Of a stretch of 64,000 nucleotides of DNA, positions 48,607 through 59,700 are shown piece by piece (position 1 is the stretch's first letter; each line of letters begins with the position of its first letter). This DNA is from Mercurialis annua (Eukaryota > Streptophyta > Magnoliopsida > Malpighiales > Euphorbiaceae). A program made the position numbers and the translations under genes. Location: NCBI RefSeq assembly GCF_937616625.2, contig NC_065570.1, positions 49,095,665-49,159,664 on the forward strand, read 5' to 3'. The notes beneath the pieces are model-generated. The model searched no databases. It saw only the letters and a program-made list of their open reading frames with translations, and was not told where the DNA came from.

Positions 48607-49657
48607 TCAATTACCAGACTCTCCATGCGGTTTATTGGCCTTTTTACCAATTTTATCAGCATGTTTTGGAGGAAGTGCAACAGATAGAGCTGATTTGACT
48701 GTTAGTTCAGGTTCTATCATCCTTCTTTAAGTTCTTTTGCTTTCACTTCTTCTCCCTTCTCCACTTCTGTAACCTTCGCCAGAGAAGGTTCAGGGTCTTT
48801 CTGAAATGTCTCTGGAACAACAGGGTTGCTGGAAACAATCTGTTTGAATGGTTCATGAAAAGCATCATATAGGCGTTTCACCTGAGCCATAAAACTTGTT
48901 AATGCACATACTATGAAAAGCAAAAAACATAAACTTTACGCAGATCAGTTCCTGATGAACAAATTAATCAACCAATTATATAATACCTAGGAACAAACAG
49001 AGAACACAGCCCAAACATAGACCCAAGGGTGATTATATCAGTCTTAGTAAGATGGCGATCATTTGTCAGACAATGAGTTAGCTAAATCAAGAAAAATATT
49101 TCAGTTTAATCAATGCAAATAACATAGACACGTGACAAGTTGACCAAACTGTGTTCCTAAATGAAAGAGTGACAAAAAGAAAGATAACGTATACAGTAGT
49201 CCTCAAAGAACACAATACATACCTGTGACAAGTGATCTGTATCTATATACCCCTGGAAGAGATCTGCAGGCTTGTTTTCATATATTTTTACAGTCTCCAA
49301 GTAATGACCGCATTCCTCCAAACTATTAACAAAAGAATATCAGCAATAATCGTTTTAGAACTGTTTGATACAAGAAATGAGCTTAACAAGTACTACTAAA
49401 ACAAAATTAATAGCAACATTGGCCCAACTCTCTATCTGATTGATCTATCATGTTTCCAAATGAAACACATTCATTTATGTCAAACAAAAACTCAAGAATA
49501 TTTTTACTACACTTGAATGTGAATGCTGAGATATAGTTATATCTCATTTTAATGGAAAAAAAGAAGCAGCAGCATATTACCTCCAAGCACACAATAGAGT
49601 ACAATCATGAAGCAGAGCTGTCTTAGTGACTTCAAGTAAATGCTCAACCACATCCTC
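48607..49657 (-). pseudogene. ERCC1/RAD10 fragment, decayed
   Basis: Minus-strand pieces in order: 49581-49657 EDVVEHLLEVTKTALLHDCTLLCAW; 49223-49322 LEECGHYLETVKIYENKPADL...DTDHLSQ; 49011-49081 LTHCLTNDRHLTKTDIITLGSMFG; 48717-48881 VKRLYDAFHEPFKQIVSSNP. A tail from 48716 to 48607 (IEPELTVKSALSVALPPKH) is out of frame with the preceding piece. This is the second half of ERCC1, the non-catalytic partner of XPF in nucleotide excision repair. The exon with the first helix-hairpin-helix (the ...ARCPGIGERK part), the donor of the exon before it, and the whole N-terminal half are missing. A frameshift near 48717 confirms decay. The intact gene must be elsewhere. Confidence 0.85.
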
Positions 49658-49804
49658 CTGAACGCAATCAGCAATATAACTTTAATTCATGAAGGCTTAA
49701 CCAAAGTCACACAATCAACAACTGTATCGGTGTGCACAGGGAATAAAGAAACAAACTTCATTTGGTTAGATTAGGCATACAATAGAAAGAGAGAGGGATG
49801 GTGA

Positions 49805-50049
49805 TTAGGGAATAGATGAAGCGAGGAGATGAAGCTTAGCAATGGCATCACTATGCATGATGATGTCACCACTAGTAGTATCAGCAGTGTTACTGATCAT
49901 CAAAATCTAAAACTACAAAATGGGAGAAGAGAAACAAACTAGTAGTTTCTCTCTTTGTTTATTTATTAGCAAGGTTGACTTACATGATTCATGAAGAACC
50001 TCTTTGTTTCCTTGGAATCATAAAGCTTATCTTTCAATTTTTTCAACAG
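49805..50049 (-). CDS. 3' exons of an unrecognised gene
   Basis: Two minus-strand exon candidates join in phase 0. 49984-50049 gives LLKKLKDKLYDSKETKRFFMNH. 49805-49906 gives ILMISNTADTTSGDIIMHSD then AIAKLHLLASSIP and stop. Acceptors GTTAG and TTTTAG and the donor GTAAGT fit plant introns. A possible earlier piece, IKELMTDINFL with donor TTG|GTAAGT near 50101, has in-frame stops just upstream. I do not recognise the protein. It could be the end of a small gene or a fragment like its ERCC1 neighbour. Confidence 0.35.
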
Positions 50050-50285
50050 CTAACAAGACAGTTCTAGAGCTCTGTTACTGTTAAATGCCCAGAAGACTTA
50101 CCAAAAAGTTTATGTCAGTCATAAGCTCTTTGATTATTCAATTTCATGAATGGACATCTCCATTCTGATTCATTTTCTGGTCAAGAATGTCTACCGGATG
50201 TTAACTTTTGTATGATCACAAATGAGAGACACTTACTTGAACAAGTGAATCTAAAAAATAACCTTTACAATAAACTACATCTCAA

Positions 50286-51674
50286 TCACTTGGTTACATA
50301 AGCATCATCTGCATTGAGAATATCAACAGCATCATCGTCTTCTTCGCTAAAATCAGAATCAACATCGCTGCTCAAGTCTAAATTTAAATCATTACCGTCC
50401 TCCCCATCTTTCCAGTCCTTTCCAGCCTCAATATTTCTCTCTAAATTAGTTCCAAGTCTTTCAATCCCATCATCTCCCCCATCTCTTCTATAACTTGACA
50501 ACTCTCTATCCAATTTAGCTCTCCTGGGACCAACCAACACCAACTCACCCAACTTCCTTCTAGCCAAATACAAATCATTAGGCTCCACCAATTCCCCTTT
50601 CTTGTACGCCTCCCGAAGAAACACCGTATGCATCTTCCCGTGATTCCCTCTTGTCGACACATAAAATATCCCCTGATGCTGAAGCAAAAAATCCTTCAAC
50701 TTATTAGGCAAATTCATCGCCATTCTAAAATGCGCAATTCTCTCCAAAGTAATTTTCTTCTCGACCGTCAAAGACAACAATTCATGAATAGTCGCAACGG
50801 CTCTCTTCTCCATCCTCTTTTGAGCCTCAATCGACCTCAAATCATACCCCAAAACATCCTCATAAGGCGACCAATACGGAATCCGTTGCCATTTCCACAC
50901 GGCAATCCTATAATACTTCCCAATCTTAAACCCGGGCGGAAAATTAATCAAAAACGAGAACCTAATATCCTCAGCATCCATTCCTTTCTCTCGATATTCC
51001 CTCTCCCTAACTTTCTCTATAGCACAAACAGCTAATTTAGGGTCTCTATCAACAATCTCAATATACTTATTCCTAGTTTCATCAGCATCAACTAATCTAA
51101 AAAACTGCGGATTGTTAAGAACTACAGAGTACTCAAAATCATCAGGCAAACCAAATTCTGACCTGGCAATCCGCACATGCTCTAACCGAAGCCGACCCGA
51201 GTTAGACATCATAACCAACTTCCTCAACCGGGTCACAGCTTCCGATATTTGCGGAATTAAAGCTTCCTTCTCTTGCTGAGCTTGAATTAGGGCTTTACGA
51301 GTTAGCCGACAGTAGAGTACGCGTTGAACGGGATGCTCGTAGACTTCAAAAATGTGGGGGAATTTGAGTACGAATGCGTTGGCTTCGTATTGTTTAAAGC
51401 CAATGCGGCGGGCGAGAGTGTCGAGGCGAGAGACGGTTACAGTTTGATTTTGCTGGGAGAGGATTAGGGTTTGGAATTTGAGGACTTTGCGCATTTTTTT
51501 CTCGATTTCCATGTAATTGTCGTAGCCATGGTCGCGTACTCGTTGCTGTTTTTTGGGGATTGAGGTTGATTGAGAGAATAGTTTTGTGAAGGTGAGATTT
51601 TGAAATGAGGATTGAACTGGTTTTAGTGTTAGGGTTTTGGATTTTAGAAGAATGAGAAAACTGAAGATTATCAT
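50286..51674 (-). CDS. PORR-domain organellar RNA-binding protein, 462 aa
   Basis: Intronless. The N-terminus (about 1-45) is Ser/Thr/Lys-rich and likely an organelle targeting peptide. The plant PORR domain runs from about residue 47 (RVRDHGYDNYMEIEKKMRKV) to about 400. Visible blocks include ANAFVLKFPHIFEVYEHPVQ, LRKLVMMSNSGRLRLEHVRI, NFPPGFKIGKYYRIAVWKW, ERIAHFRMAMNLPNKLKDFL and GIFYVSTRGNHGKMHTVFLR. The end is acidic (SDVDSDFSEEDDDAVD). PORR proteins bind organellar group II introns and assist their splicing. From memory this one is close to Arabidopsis WTF9, which acts on mitochondrial rpl2 and ccmFC introns, but I cannot separate it from other members without alignment. Confidence 0.9.
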   Translation of the reverse strand: MIIFSFLILLKSKTLTLKPVQSSFQNLTFTKLFSQSTSIPKKQQRVRDHGYDNYMEIEKKMRKVLKFQTLILSQQNQTVTVSRLDTLARRIGFKQYEANAFVLKFPHIFEVYEHPVQRVLYCRLTRKALIQAQQEKEALIPQISEAVTRLRKLVMMSNSGRLRLEHVRIARSEFGLPDDFEYSVVLNNPQFFRLVDADETRNKYIEIVDRDPKLAVCAIEKVREREYREKGMDAEDIRFSFLINFPPGFKIGKYYRIAVWKWQRIPYWSPYEDVLGYDLRSIEAQKRMEKRAVATIHELLSLTVEKKITLERIAHFRMAMNLPNKLKDFLLQHQGIFYVSTRGNHGKMHTVFLREAYKKGELVEPNDLYLARRKLGELVLVGPRRAKLDRELSSYRRDGGDDGIERLGTNLERNIEAGKDWKDGEDGNDLNLDLSSDVDSDFSEEDDDAVDILNADDAYVTK

Positions 51675-52757
51675 TTTCTTAGCAAGTGCTGTCTGGTGTT
51701 GGGTTTAGGGTTTAGCAGAGGAAGAGGCTCAGGCTATACCTTAAAGACGACTTAAGTGCATTTTGCCCCCTCAACTTACATATTTGTCACCTAAAATATA
51801 AGGTTAATTATAAATTAAATCACGAAGTTTAGCGTGATTTCAACTGCAATACAAATTTTAAAACTGGAAAATTCCAGCTACCGACTTTTATTTCTGGCAA
51901 ATTGAAATACCGCCTAATTATACAACAATAAAAATGTTGATGTGCCTGTATATATATTATAATGTCCACACCAACGTTTTTTTAACCCAATGCTCTGATT
52001 TGCAAAAATAAAAATTAATAACTGTCATTATCAAGTTTCAAAATTCGTATTATAATTGCAACTCACGCTAAAATTTGTAATCTAATTTACAATTAACTCT
52101 AAAATATACGATATACATCCATCTAAAATTCACATAAGATCTATCTCAAATTCATATCACATAACCATAATTATATGAGATCCACCAAAATCGATGTTAG
52201 ATCCACCTCTGAAATCCATCAAATTCACATTAAATTTGTACTATAATATGATTTCAATACTAAAACAAAAATCCATCGACAAACTTTAGCGTCACACTCC
52301 GACAATGGGTTTTTAAATTAAGTGATTTTATAAATATTTTTTTGTTGAATAGTTTAGAATTACTTTTCCGTGCTAATATTTCTGTATTTTTTTCTGAATA
52401 GTTACGTAAAAATTCCATTAAAATTTAATATTTTTTAAAAATTAAAATTATTAAATAAATTATATTTTAATATTTTAAAAAATATTTTATCATTTTTTAT
52501 TCAATACTTAATTTTCCATTGTATTACTTAGTCTACGAATACTTTTCATCTATTCACATGAAAAAGAACAATTCTCCAACTTTCAAGCTTCTTTATTTGT
52601 TTGTATATTATAAAACTGATTCTGGCTAAGTAAATTCAAGAAATTGTTATGTAGTCCTTCTCAACTTTCCGCGAAAGCTTGTTCACTATTTCTGTAGAAC
52701 TTCGACTGCAAATCCAAGAAATACAACACCCTTATCATATAGGCCAGAACAGCTTTT

Positions 52758-52805
<48 letters not shown>

Positions 52806-52981
52806 GCACACATACATTATCTACCAAACTAAAAAACTCAAATCAAACTTTTCTAAAATAAAAAGAACTCGAATAAAACCATATCCATCGATGTTCGAAT
52901 TCAAATTCTAGGAATTATCAACTGTACATGATCATTTACAGTAAAAACAAGGAAGAAAGATTAATTAATTATTGGAGTTGA
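51675..52981. other. Intergenic, AT-rich
   Basis: Promoter side of the PORR gene, then AT-rich sequence with a (TA)n microsatellite at about 52763-52800 followed by CACACGCACACA. No gene seen. Confidence 0.45.
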
Positions 52982-53269
52982 ATGATGAAACAATCCCAAC
53001 GACTACAACATCAACCAAAGAAGAATCGAGCTCGAAGATACAATCACAATCATCATCGACAACAACAACAACAACAAGTTCGTGTTTATGATCAAAAATT
53101 GATGAATAATGAATACTATTCGCGGCTTACTTCTTTTTTAGAATTTGATAGTTCATTCTTTTCATCTTGGAATTGGAATTGGAATTGGAATTCCAATTTT
53201 GTTGAAGATGGAGAGCAAAAGCGCATGATTTTTCAATCTGGTTCTTTCTTTAGTTATGACAATGTTTAA
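52982..53269 (+). CDS. Hypothetical small protein, 95 aa
   Basis: MMKQSQRLQHQPKKNRARRY, then a Gln run (RQQQQQQV), then YYSRLTSFLEFDSSFFSSW and four Asn-Trp steps encoded by a TGGAAT repeat. The basic N-terminus and low-complexity stretches could belong to a small plant gene, but part of the frame is microsatellite. Not recognised. Confidence 0.3.
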   Translation: MMKQSQRLQHQPKKNRARRYNHNHHRQQQQQQVRVYDQKLMNNEYYSRLTSFLEFDSSFFSSWNWNWNWNSNFVEDGEQKRMIFQSGSFFSYDNV

Positions 53270-54316
53270 CTATCTTTTCTCAGTTTCTATTTTTTCAATT
53301 TCTTTTAGTTTAGATTTGTAATATAGTGAACTACTTACAGTATAAACAATGTCCATAATGTAAAAATAATTAGGGAAAAAATGAAAAATATAGGAAAAGG
53401 GAAAAATAATCTCATAATTACGGAAAGATAAAATTAATTAGGGACATCACTTAATTAGATTCCTAAACAAAAGTTAGCACTTATTTTGTAATATAATTCT
53501 CAACCAACACGTATTTTCCATGTCATATTTTCTCTCAGCTCAAAATCCCAACGTCTCAACTTCTCTGAGATCAAACTTTCTCTCCTCAACAACAAATTTG
53601 TCTCTCAGATCTGAAATAACGAAATAAAGAAGGTGATTTTTCAACAAAATTTGATTTTTCAATTCTCAGATCTGAATAACGAAAGTGATTTTGATTTCGT
53701 TTTTGAAATCAATTCGTTTTTTATTTGATTTCAACAGAGCTGAAATCAAAACTGTTTTGATTTCCCTTATTTTTGATTTTATTAAATTCAAATTTATTTC
53801 ATCAGCTCGTTATTTTGGAATTATTTTCCAAAATTAAGTGCTACAGCTAATTTTCTCAAATAATTAGAGTTATCTCCATAACATTTTTAGTCCCGCGCCC
53901 ATGAGTTTTCTACTAATAAAAAAAATATATTAAAATTTATCAAATCTTTATATTATATTTTGTTTCATTTATCAAATCCCCATCTTAATTATATTAGAAC
54001 AAAATGAAAGAAATTACAACCACATTTCATTAGTTGGTGTCTATAATTTACCAATCAAGTCTCTTTGACTTTTTAAAATTTTATCCAAACTTTTTTAATG
54101 TTGTAAATCTATCCTTTGATAAATTCATCGAAAATTTATCCACTTTTTTATGCCTACATGGCAATTGAGTGTAACTTATTAAAAAATTAAAAATAAAAAA
54201 AGTATCCATTTGGAATTTCATATAATTCAAACAAATCAATTTTAAAAAATATACATCAGTTTTAAAAGACTTAATAGATTTCCAACAAATTGACCAAATT
54301 GGAATACATTTATTAT
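53270..54316. other. Intergenic flank of G2 insertion
   Basis: AT-rich. A pyrimidine-rich part (about 53520-53620) has CTCTCAGATCTGAA(A)TAACGAAA repeated at 53608-53626 and 53667-53681. No gene seen. Confidence 0.4.
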
Positions 54317-54321
54317 AGTTC
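54317..54321 (+). repeat. Target-site duplication of G2, left (AGTTC)
   Basis: AGTTC directly before the 5' LTR, matched by AGTTC at 63833-63837. Confidence 0.9.
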
Positions 54322-55080
54322 TGTAATACCCCAAAATATTTTAAGATAATTACATCGTGCCACGTGTCGTGATTTCCGATAAATTAGATTAAGGAGAATT
54401 TAATTTAATTATATCGGAAATTCAAGAATAAATTTAATGAGTCTATTAGCGGAATTTAAGGAGTTAATGTTGAAAATTTGGATGTGGAGGTATTTAGGGG
54501 CTAAAGTGCAAATTAGCCAATTAAGCCCGAAAATGGAAATTTGAGGATTTTCGATGAAAATCTATATTTTAAGTTAATATTATTTATTCGGAGATAAATA
54601 ATACGTAGTTGAATTAATAGAAAGATTAATTGAATAAGTTTTGGATTAAATTGAAACTTTTGAAAAGTTTCAAGGACCAAAGCGTACTTTAGCCAGGATA
54701 TATATAGGTTTGAGATGAATGAAAGAAGGGATCAGAACCTTCATCTCTTTTCTTTCTCTTTTGTTTTCTCTCGCTCGTTTCCGATCGATCCGTTGCTCGA
54801 TTCCGTTTCTCGTCCATATTCGACGCTTAATAGCTCGAATTGATCGTATTCACGAGGTGAATCACGGTAAGCTTGACGTTTTACCGTTTCGTTGATTATA
54901 TTTTAAGTTATATCGATTCGAAGTTTTATGCCACGAAACGATTTTATCGTTTCGTTGATTATTGAATTCGATTATAGCGTTTAGAGTTTAGAATTAGTGT
55001 TTTTGGCACGTTTACGCTTCGTTTGGATGTCGAATCGTTGAAAGCATGTCGGAATCGGGTCCGGGGTTGAAAAACCCGTA

Positions 55081-55175
55081 CTGTGCGTAGCACAGCTTAG
55101 CTGTGCGAACGCACAGCACCCTGTGCGTTCGCACAGGTGCTGTGCGAACGCACAGTGGGACGTGCTTTCGCACAG
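55081..55175 (+). repeat. Palindrome array in 5' LTR of G2 (5 units)
   Basis: Five units related to CTGTGCGAACGCACAG at about 16-22 base spacing. The first and last are degenerate (CTGTGCGTAGCACAG, ACGTGCTTTCGCACAG). Confidence 0.9.
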
Positions 55176-55692
55176 CAGTTCGCCCGACCGTCTTATTTCC
55201 AAATCTTACCCCGTTTCGCGTAGGATTGTCGGAATCGATTAGTTATCGATTAACTTGAATAATTAACCTAATGAGGTTAAACGTGAATGGATTTTGAAGT
55301 GGTATACGGTCCGTAAACGAGTTTGATATCGTTTATCGGAATATACGTGAGAAGCACGACGATTAATGAAAGAAAAACGTATTGAATCTCGAGTCTAGAG
55401 TCAATCTTAGAATAGGATTCTGATGTGAATCAAATGTTTTAAAATTGTTTTAGATCCAGCAAGGCAAGAAGGAGCTGGACCAGGAGCTCGGGAAGCTTGA
55501 CGTTCTAAAGCCCCGACGTATTTTTGGATAAGCGTTTTCTGTGAGTTTATACGATTTGCTTTTAAAGTATTTAATTAAGCAATTATTTTATATTGCTTTA
55601 TATTTGAATTGCATGATTTATATATTAAATCTTTAAGTGAGTTGCACATATGCTTGATTTGAAACCAGTATTGATCCGATGGAACGTGCTAC

Positions 55693-56078
55693 CTATTGAG
55701 CGGCAATAGGACTGTGTGATCACCAGTTTTGATTTGATACAGCTGTGAATATGATTAAGTACATGAATTTTGAAGGTAGATGTATGATTGTGATACGAGA
55801 GTGAACTCGGTTACAGTGTAACCTGAGCCCCGTATCTAGTGGGTTAGACCCACCACTGGGATTAAGAGAAGTGTCGCGACTGACGTGGTAGAGTGTGAAT
55901 ACTCCCGGGTCGGACTATTGGATAAGTCTTCCTCTGAGTATATACGGTTAACATATTTGAGGATTAGGGTTTCAATCGGATCTTGTACTTGGCTGCATAT
56001 GATTGATTACGACTTTATGTTTTATTTGAATACTTATCAGTAAATGTATGAACTCACTCAGTATATCCCCATATACTG
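55693..56078 (+). other. Four conserved hairpins in G2 LTR
   Basis: H1 CTATTG/CAATAG loop AGCGG. H2 GGTTAC/GTAACC loop AGT. H3 GTGGGT/ACCCAC loop TAG. H4 CAGTATAT/ATATACTG loop CCCC. Compared with G1, pair 3 of H2 changes C-G to T-A, pair 5 of H3 changes C-G to G-C and pair 7 of H4 changes T-A to A-T, so pairing is kept each time. Repeated in the 3' LTR at 63039-63055, 63155-63169, 63185-63199 and 63405-63424. Confidence 0.65.
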
Positions 56079-56490
56079 ACCCCTCACAGATTTCCTTTCA
56101 GGATAGAGACGCTTTGAAGCAACGGATTTCTATCCTACTTCCAGAAGTCTGTATTTTTGAGTATGTAAAGAAACAGTACTTTACTCTTAGAGCTGCAGTA
56201 GATAAGTGTTTTGTAAGTCAGCTTGTATGTATAGTTTTCTGTAAATATAACTTTAACGTTTTAAAGTTTTAAACGTTTTACGCTTGCTGCGTTATGTATA
56301 TTGTGACTGCCAGAGGATATGTGTACCTGGCATGTGTGCTTCTGCATGACACGTGATTGCTTATGTCATGCATGACGTTTGTGTTTTGCGAAAAATTATT
56401 TTACGTTTTTTTGGCTTGCTACGGGTTTCGGAGCAACCACTCCCATTCCCTAGCGCCGGTCTCGGCTCTGAGATTGGGTCGTGACAATGT

Positions 56491-56502
56491 TGGTATCAGA
56501 GC
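56491..56502 (+). other. Primer-binding site of G2 (initiator tRNA-Met)
   Basis: TGGTATCAGAGC begins five bases after the LTR end. Confidence 0.9.
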
Positions 56503-56749
56503 ATGGTCCAGTTACCATTGCTTATGTTAGAAGAGTGATTGATTTTCTTAGGGTTCTACTGCAGCACATAGGACTCGAGTCTTGTCTTTGTTACGTATTC
56601 ATTTGATTTTCAAACTTTCAGCTTTCCCTCTAGGTTGTGAGTCTGTCTTACGTGTGTGTTCGCATGTGATGAGATGCGCGTTTTATACGGTATGCGTTTG
56701 CGATAATATGTGATTATGTGGCTAAGTAACGCTGTTTGTCTTGGTCAGG

Positions 56750-59700
56750 ATGTCTGACCAACGACAAGAGGTAGAGCGAGCTGCCGCTGCAGCACGAAAT
56801 GTTATAGAAGGGGCGCATGACGTCCATCCAGAAGCTCAAGATGAGTCTTCTGTTCAGGGAGGAGGAGGTGGCCAAGAGGCCCAGGCGCAGGCACCTGGAG
56901 TGCAAGCGCAAGCCCAGCAACCTAATGTTGTGGGTTTTGATCTGAATCAGTTTCTTACGGGAATTGCGGCTATGCAAGCTAATCAGGCTGAGGTGCAAAA
57001 TATGCATCGTGAACAACTACAGCAGCAACAGTTGCGTAACGTGGCTTTCACTGACCGAGATATCGTATTGGCTTATATGCGCCTTAAGCCAACTAAGTTT
57101 GATAGTACAGGCGATGCTCTCGATTTCCTCGAAGAAGTAGAACGTAACGCTCGACGCCTGCAAGCTAATGAGAGACAGACCATCATTATGGTGGAAATGT
57201 CATTGAAAGGACCCGCGAAAGATTGGTTCCTGCAGCATATTCAGCCAACCATGAATACTATGACCTGGGCTGAATTTGCAAACCACTTTAGGGAATACTT
57301 TTTACCATATGCGGTGACGGAGAATTATCGTAGTCAGTGGTTGACCCTGAGTAGAGGCAATCGGTCTGTGCAAGAGTATGTAACGGAGTTCACCAGAGTG
57401 AGTAGGTTTGCATCAGACCTGACTACAGACCCAGTTAGGGTGAACTCAAGGTTTGTAGAGGGTCTAGGAGCTGAATTTGTGAGTCTGACGTCTGATATCG
57501 GAAGAACCCTAGTGCAATTGATTGATAGCGCTAGGCAAATGGAAATTTCTTTGATCCGTTTTGGGAGGATGCCCGACCCTTCCAATGTTGCACCTGTGAG
57601 AGATAATACGTTTCGTAGCGTACAGAGTGTGCCTACTCAGTCATATGTTGGGAATTATTCTCGATACACACAACGTCAGCAAGAACGCAAAAGACCTCGA
57701 CGCAGAACACGAGTTAGTACCTCAGGCACCGGATTTAGTGCCAGATCGATGAGTGACATGGGAGGCGGAGTTCCTTTATGTTTGAACTGTAATAGGAGGC
57801 ACTATGGCGCGTGTTACACTGCTAATGGAGCATGTTTTAACTGTGGTCAACGAGGTCACTTTGCTAATGACTGTCCGAGGCAGATGCCCCAGGGTTCGAT
57901 GACTACAGTAGTACAGCCTTCTTATCAGCAGCAGAGGACTGCACATCAGGCAGCGTCAGGATATGATCAGACAGGGAGTACTTTTACTGGCCAGAGAGGC
58001 CGTGGTTATACAAATCGAGGAGGCAGAAATGGCGGAGGACGCGGTACTGGTCAGACTTCGCAGGCTGGCGGGAGTCAGGCCAGGGTCTTTGCACTGAATC
58101 CTCAGGAGGCTCAGGCTTCCAATGCAGTGGTGCAAGGTACCTTTCCTATCGCTTCTCAAGACGCATTAATTTTATTTGATCCGGGCGCTACGCATTCGTT
58201 TGTTTCGCCTAATTTTGCTAGTAAGTTGGGAGTGCAACCAGCGTACCTTAGAAATCCTTTGTTAGTAGCTACCCCAGTCGGAGAAAGTGTGGAAGTTAGT
58301 ATCGTTTATCCGTCCTGTCCTGTGAAAGTTCAAGGACGAGATTTGTTAGTTGACTTGATTTTACTCGAAGTATTAGCTTTTGACGTCATATTAGGAATGG
58401 ATTGGCTAGCTCAGCACTACGCCAATGTGGATTGCCGGAAGAAGACGGTAACGTTTAACACGCCTGGAATTGAAGCGGTTTCAATTCAAGGTGATAAGAT
58501 GGAATCTTCTGCGAGTATTATTTCAGCTATTAAAGCTTGTAGTATGTTGAAGAAGGGATGTCAAGGGTTCTTAGCAGTAGTACGAGACGTGGAAAAGAAA
58601 AGTGTAAATTTAAGTGACGTGCCAGTTGTGTCGGAATATCCAGACGTTTTTCCAGAGGAATTACCTGGATTACCCCCAGATCGTGAGATTGAGTTTTGTA
58701 TCGAATTGGCTCCTGGCACGAAGCCGATATCGATACCACCTTATCGAATGGCACCAGCAGAGCTCAAAGAACTTAAGGATCAGCTAGAAGAATTGTTTGA
58801 TCGTGGTTTCATCAGACCGAGTGTATCCCCGTGGGGTGCACCAGTGTTGTTCGTGAAAAAGAAGGATGGATCGCTTCGATTATGTATCGATTATCGACAG
58901 CTGAACAAGGTGACGATCAAGAATAAGTATCCGTTACCTAGGATCGACGATTTGTTCGACCAGTTACAAGGAGCAAAGTTTTTCTCCAAGATTGATCTAA
59001 GATCAGGCTATCATCAATTGAAGATTCGTAACGACGACATACAAAAGACTGCTTTCCGAACTCGATATGGACATTATGAGTTCCTCGTTATGTCATTCGG
59101 ATTGACGAACGCCCCAGCAGCCTTCATGGATTTGATGAATAGGATATTCAAACCGTACTTGGATCAATTCGTGATCGTGTTTATCGATGACATTTTAATC
59201 TATTCACGTTCAGAAGAAGAGCACGCGCAACATTTACGAATAGTACTACAGACGCTAAGAGAGCATCAGCTTTACGCCAAATTCTCTAAATGTGAATTTT
59301 GGCTAACGGAAGTGGCTTTCTTAGGTCATGTGGTTTCACAAAGCGGTATTAAGGTTGACCCAAAGAAGATCGAAGCTGTGATAGAATGGAAGCGGCCTGA
59401 ATCAGTTACGGAAGTTAGAAGTTTCCTTGGTTTAGCGGGATATTACAGACGATTTGTACAGGACTTTTCGAAGATCGCTGTACCTTTGACGAAGTTAACT
59501 CAAAAGAACGCGAAATTCAATTGGACGGACCAATGTGAACTCAGTTTTCTGAAACTGAAAGAGTGTCTGACGACGGCACCAGTCTTGGCGCTACCAGAAG
59601 GAACGGAAGGATTAACAGTTTACTGTGATGCATCAAGAATTGGACTAGGATGTGTTCTTATGCAACACGGTAGAGTAATAGCGTACGCATCGCGACAGCT

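Larger units (their letters stand above)
54322..56486 (+). repeat. 5' LTR of G2, 2165 bp
   Basis: Begins TGTAATACCCC and ends GGGTCGTGACA. A TATA-like GGATATATATAGG lies near 54697-54709, about 375 bases in, so U3 is short and the transcribed R/U5 part is long. It contains a five-unit palindrome array and four hairpins: H1 55693-55709, H2 55809-55823, H3 55839-55853, H4 56059-56078. Confidence 0.95.

Noticed and set aside
56741..56749. gag-pol start at 56741
   Set aside because: That codon is TTG; the first ATG in frame is at 56750 and gives MSDQ, like MSGQ in G1.
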